Shown here in pieces: positions 12,986 through 13,458 of a stretch of 13,458 nucleotides of DNA. Both the position numbers and the translations under genes were made by a program. The notes below the pieces were generated by a model. That model saw nothing but the letters and a program-made list of their open reading frames with translations, was not told the origin of the DNA and made no database searches. The first letter of the stretch is position 1. Each line of letters starts with the position of its first letter. The DNA comes from Neisseriaceae bacterium. GTDB taxonomy: Bacteria; Pseudomonadota; Gammaproteobacteria; Burkholderiales; Neisseriaceae. The DNA lies in NCBI GenBank assembly GCA_017518785.1, contig JAFWUA010000123.1:1-13458 (forward strand), read 5' to 3'.

Positions 12986-13116
12986 GAAACTTTTGCAAAA
13001 CTCGTCATTCTGAATTTCACGAAATGAAATGAAGAATCTAACTTATTGTTTATAAATATTCTTCGCCACGCTCAGAATGACGAGTAATAGAAAAAATCGA
13101 GTTTTGCAGGAGTCTC
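12986..13116 (-). repeat. palindromic repeat element, copy 4, near intact
   Basis: Its reverse complement matches the 2123-2254 element over the whole length with only scattered differences. The inner arms CTCGTCATTCTGA (13001-13013) and TCAGAATGACGAG (13072-13084) are perfect. The right terminal arm CGAGTTTTGCAGGAGTCTC is intact, the left arm partly decayed. It begins directly at the end of one DUS pair and ends four bases before the next. Confidence 0.7.
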
Positions 13117-13120
13117 TTAA

Positions 13121-13161
13121 AGTCTGCCGGAAAACTAATTTAAAAAACTTTCCGGCAGACT
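13121..13161. terminator. inverted DUS pair, perfect
   Basis: Perfect 13-mers at 13121-13133 and 13149-13161 with 15 bases between. It lies between two palindromic elements, far from any stop codon, so a terminator role is uncertain. Confidence 0.6.
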
Positions 13162-13294
13162 GAAACTTTTGCAACACTCATCATTCTGAACTTTCCGCAG
13201 GAAAGTGAAAAATCTAATTGTTTATTAAATAAAAAAATTCGTAACGAAATTCAAAATGACGAATGAGAAAAAAGTGGGTTTTGCAAAGATTTAA
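13162..13294 (-). repeat. palindromic repeat element, diverged copy 5
   Basis: Same order of blocks as the copy at 12986 (GAAACTTTTGCAACACTCATCATTCTGAA at the left, AAAATGACGAATGAG and GGGTTTTGCAAAGA at the right) but with many differences. Same orientation as its neighbour. Confidence 0.6.
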
Positions 13295-13353
13295 GACCTT
13301 ATTTTTTACCACCAACAAAGACATAAGTAACCACAAAGTAAGTCTTCAAAATT

Positions 13354-13399
13354 CCTTAAAGAATATTCTTTAAGGGCTTGCTTGACAAAGCAAGCCCTT
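13354..13399. promoter_or_regulatory. two overlapping palindromes with a consensus -35 in the loop
   Basis: A perfect 22-base palindrome (13354-13375, half-site CCTTAAAGAAT) shares AAGG with a second perfect inverted repeat: AAGGGCTTGCTT (13372-13383), GACA, AAGCAAGCCCTT (13388-13399). The loop region contains TTGACA (13382-13387), a perfect sigma-70 -35 box; the AT-rich stretch 17-19 bases downstream gives only a weak -10. The block could be an operator pair over a promoter, or a leader hairpin. There is no T-run, so a terminator is less likely. Confidence 0.45.
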
Positions 13400-13442
13400 G
13401 CGAAAATTTTACACAACTCACTATTTAATAAGGAAATACATC

Positions 13443-13458
13443 ATGTATAAAAAACTTA
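13443..13458 (+). CDS. start of an unidentified gene (runs off the window)
   Basis: ATG TAT AAA AAA CTT (MYKKL), preceded by AAGGA eight to nine bases upstream in AATAAGGAAATACATC. Only five codons are visible, so the product cannot be named. The basic start would suit a signal peptide, but that is a guess. Confidence 0.55.

Larger units (their letters stand above)
12789..13442. other. gene-free repeat cluster
   Basis: These 654 bases contain no supported gene. In order: a fragment of the palindromic element (12805-12870), an inverted DUS pair (12948-12985), a near-intact element (12986-13116), a second inverted DUS pair (13121-13161), a diverged element (13162-13294), about 60 plain bases, and two overlapping palindromes with a promoter-like box before the next gene. 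Confidence 0.7.

Noticed and set aside
12948..13294. Possible CRISPR array in the repeat cluster
   Set aside because: The repeats are inverted DUS pairs and large palindromes without regular spacing, unique spacers or cas genes.

Overview
The window is AT-rich chromosomal DNA, almost certainly from a low-GC member of the Neisseriaceae. Two things suggest this. First, several proteins (inorganic pyrophosphatase, DsbC, YjgA, Rep) read like neisserial or betaproteobacterial core proteins; this is a judgement from memory of the families, not a search. Second, the 13-mer AGTCTGCCGGAAA occurs 17 times on the two strands. Its 11-base core GTCTGCCGGAA occurs 19 times and the 9-base core CTGCCGGAA 26 times. 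This is the density, gene-end placement and inverted pairing expected of a DNA uptake sequence (DUS). The 12-mer AGTCTGCCGGAA differs at two positions from the Simonsiella-type DUS (AGGCTGCCTGAA, from memory) and appears to be an unlisted dialect.

Layout. 1-125 (-): the 5' end of hslU. 126-441: non-coding, with DUS and a degenerate palindromic element. 442-1851 (-): magnesium transporter mgtE, with its normal third codon changed to a stop. 1852-2278: a structured mgtE leader with its promoter, then a 132-bp palindromic repeat. 2279-5407 (+): a membrane-anchored metallophosphoesterase and a Rep-type helicase. 5475-6002 (+): ppa with a clear terminator. 6130-7596 (+): yjgA and a YheT-type hydrolase, directly abutting. 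7657-8984 (-): a YihY-family membrane protein and a DUF4298-type small protein. 9122-10770 (+): dsbC, a SIMPL-domain protein and a 39-residue single-span membrane protein. 10801-11574 (-): the tRNA ct6A dehydratase tcdA/csdL, transcribed divergently from 11701-12192 (+), a universal stress protein. 12255-12788 (+): nudF-type Nudix hydrolase. 12789-13442: a gene-free stretch of alternating inverted DUS pairs and palindromic elements. 13443 (+): start of a further gene.

The genes are mostly unrelated housekeeping functions (protein quality control, Mg2+ uptake, DNA unwinding, pyrophosphate removal, ribosome maturation, periplasmic disulfide isomerisation, tRNA modification, stress response, nucleotide sanitation). 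They do not form one pathway. The unusual content is in the non-coding layer: the DUS dialect, the palindromic element family that travels next to it, the mgtE leader and nonsense codon, and the promoter-overlapping palindromes before the last gene. No CRISPR array, transposase, prophage gene, tRNA or rRNA was seen.
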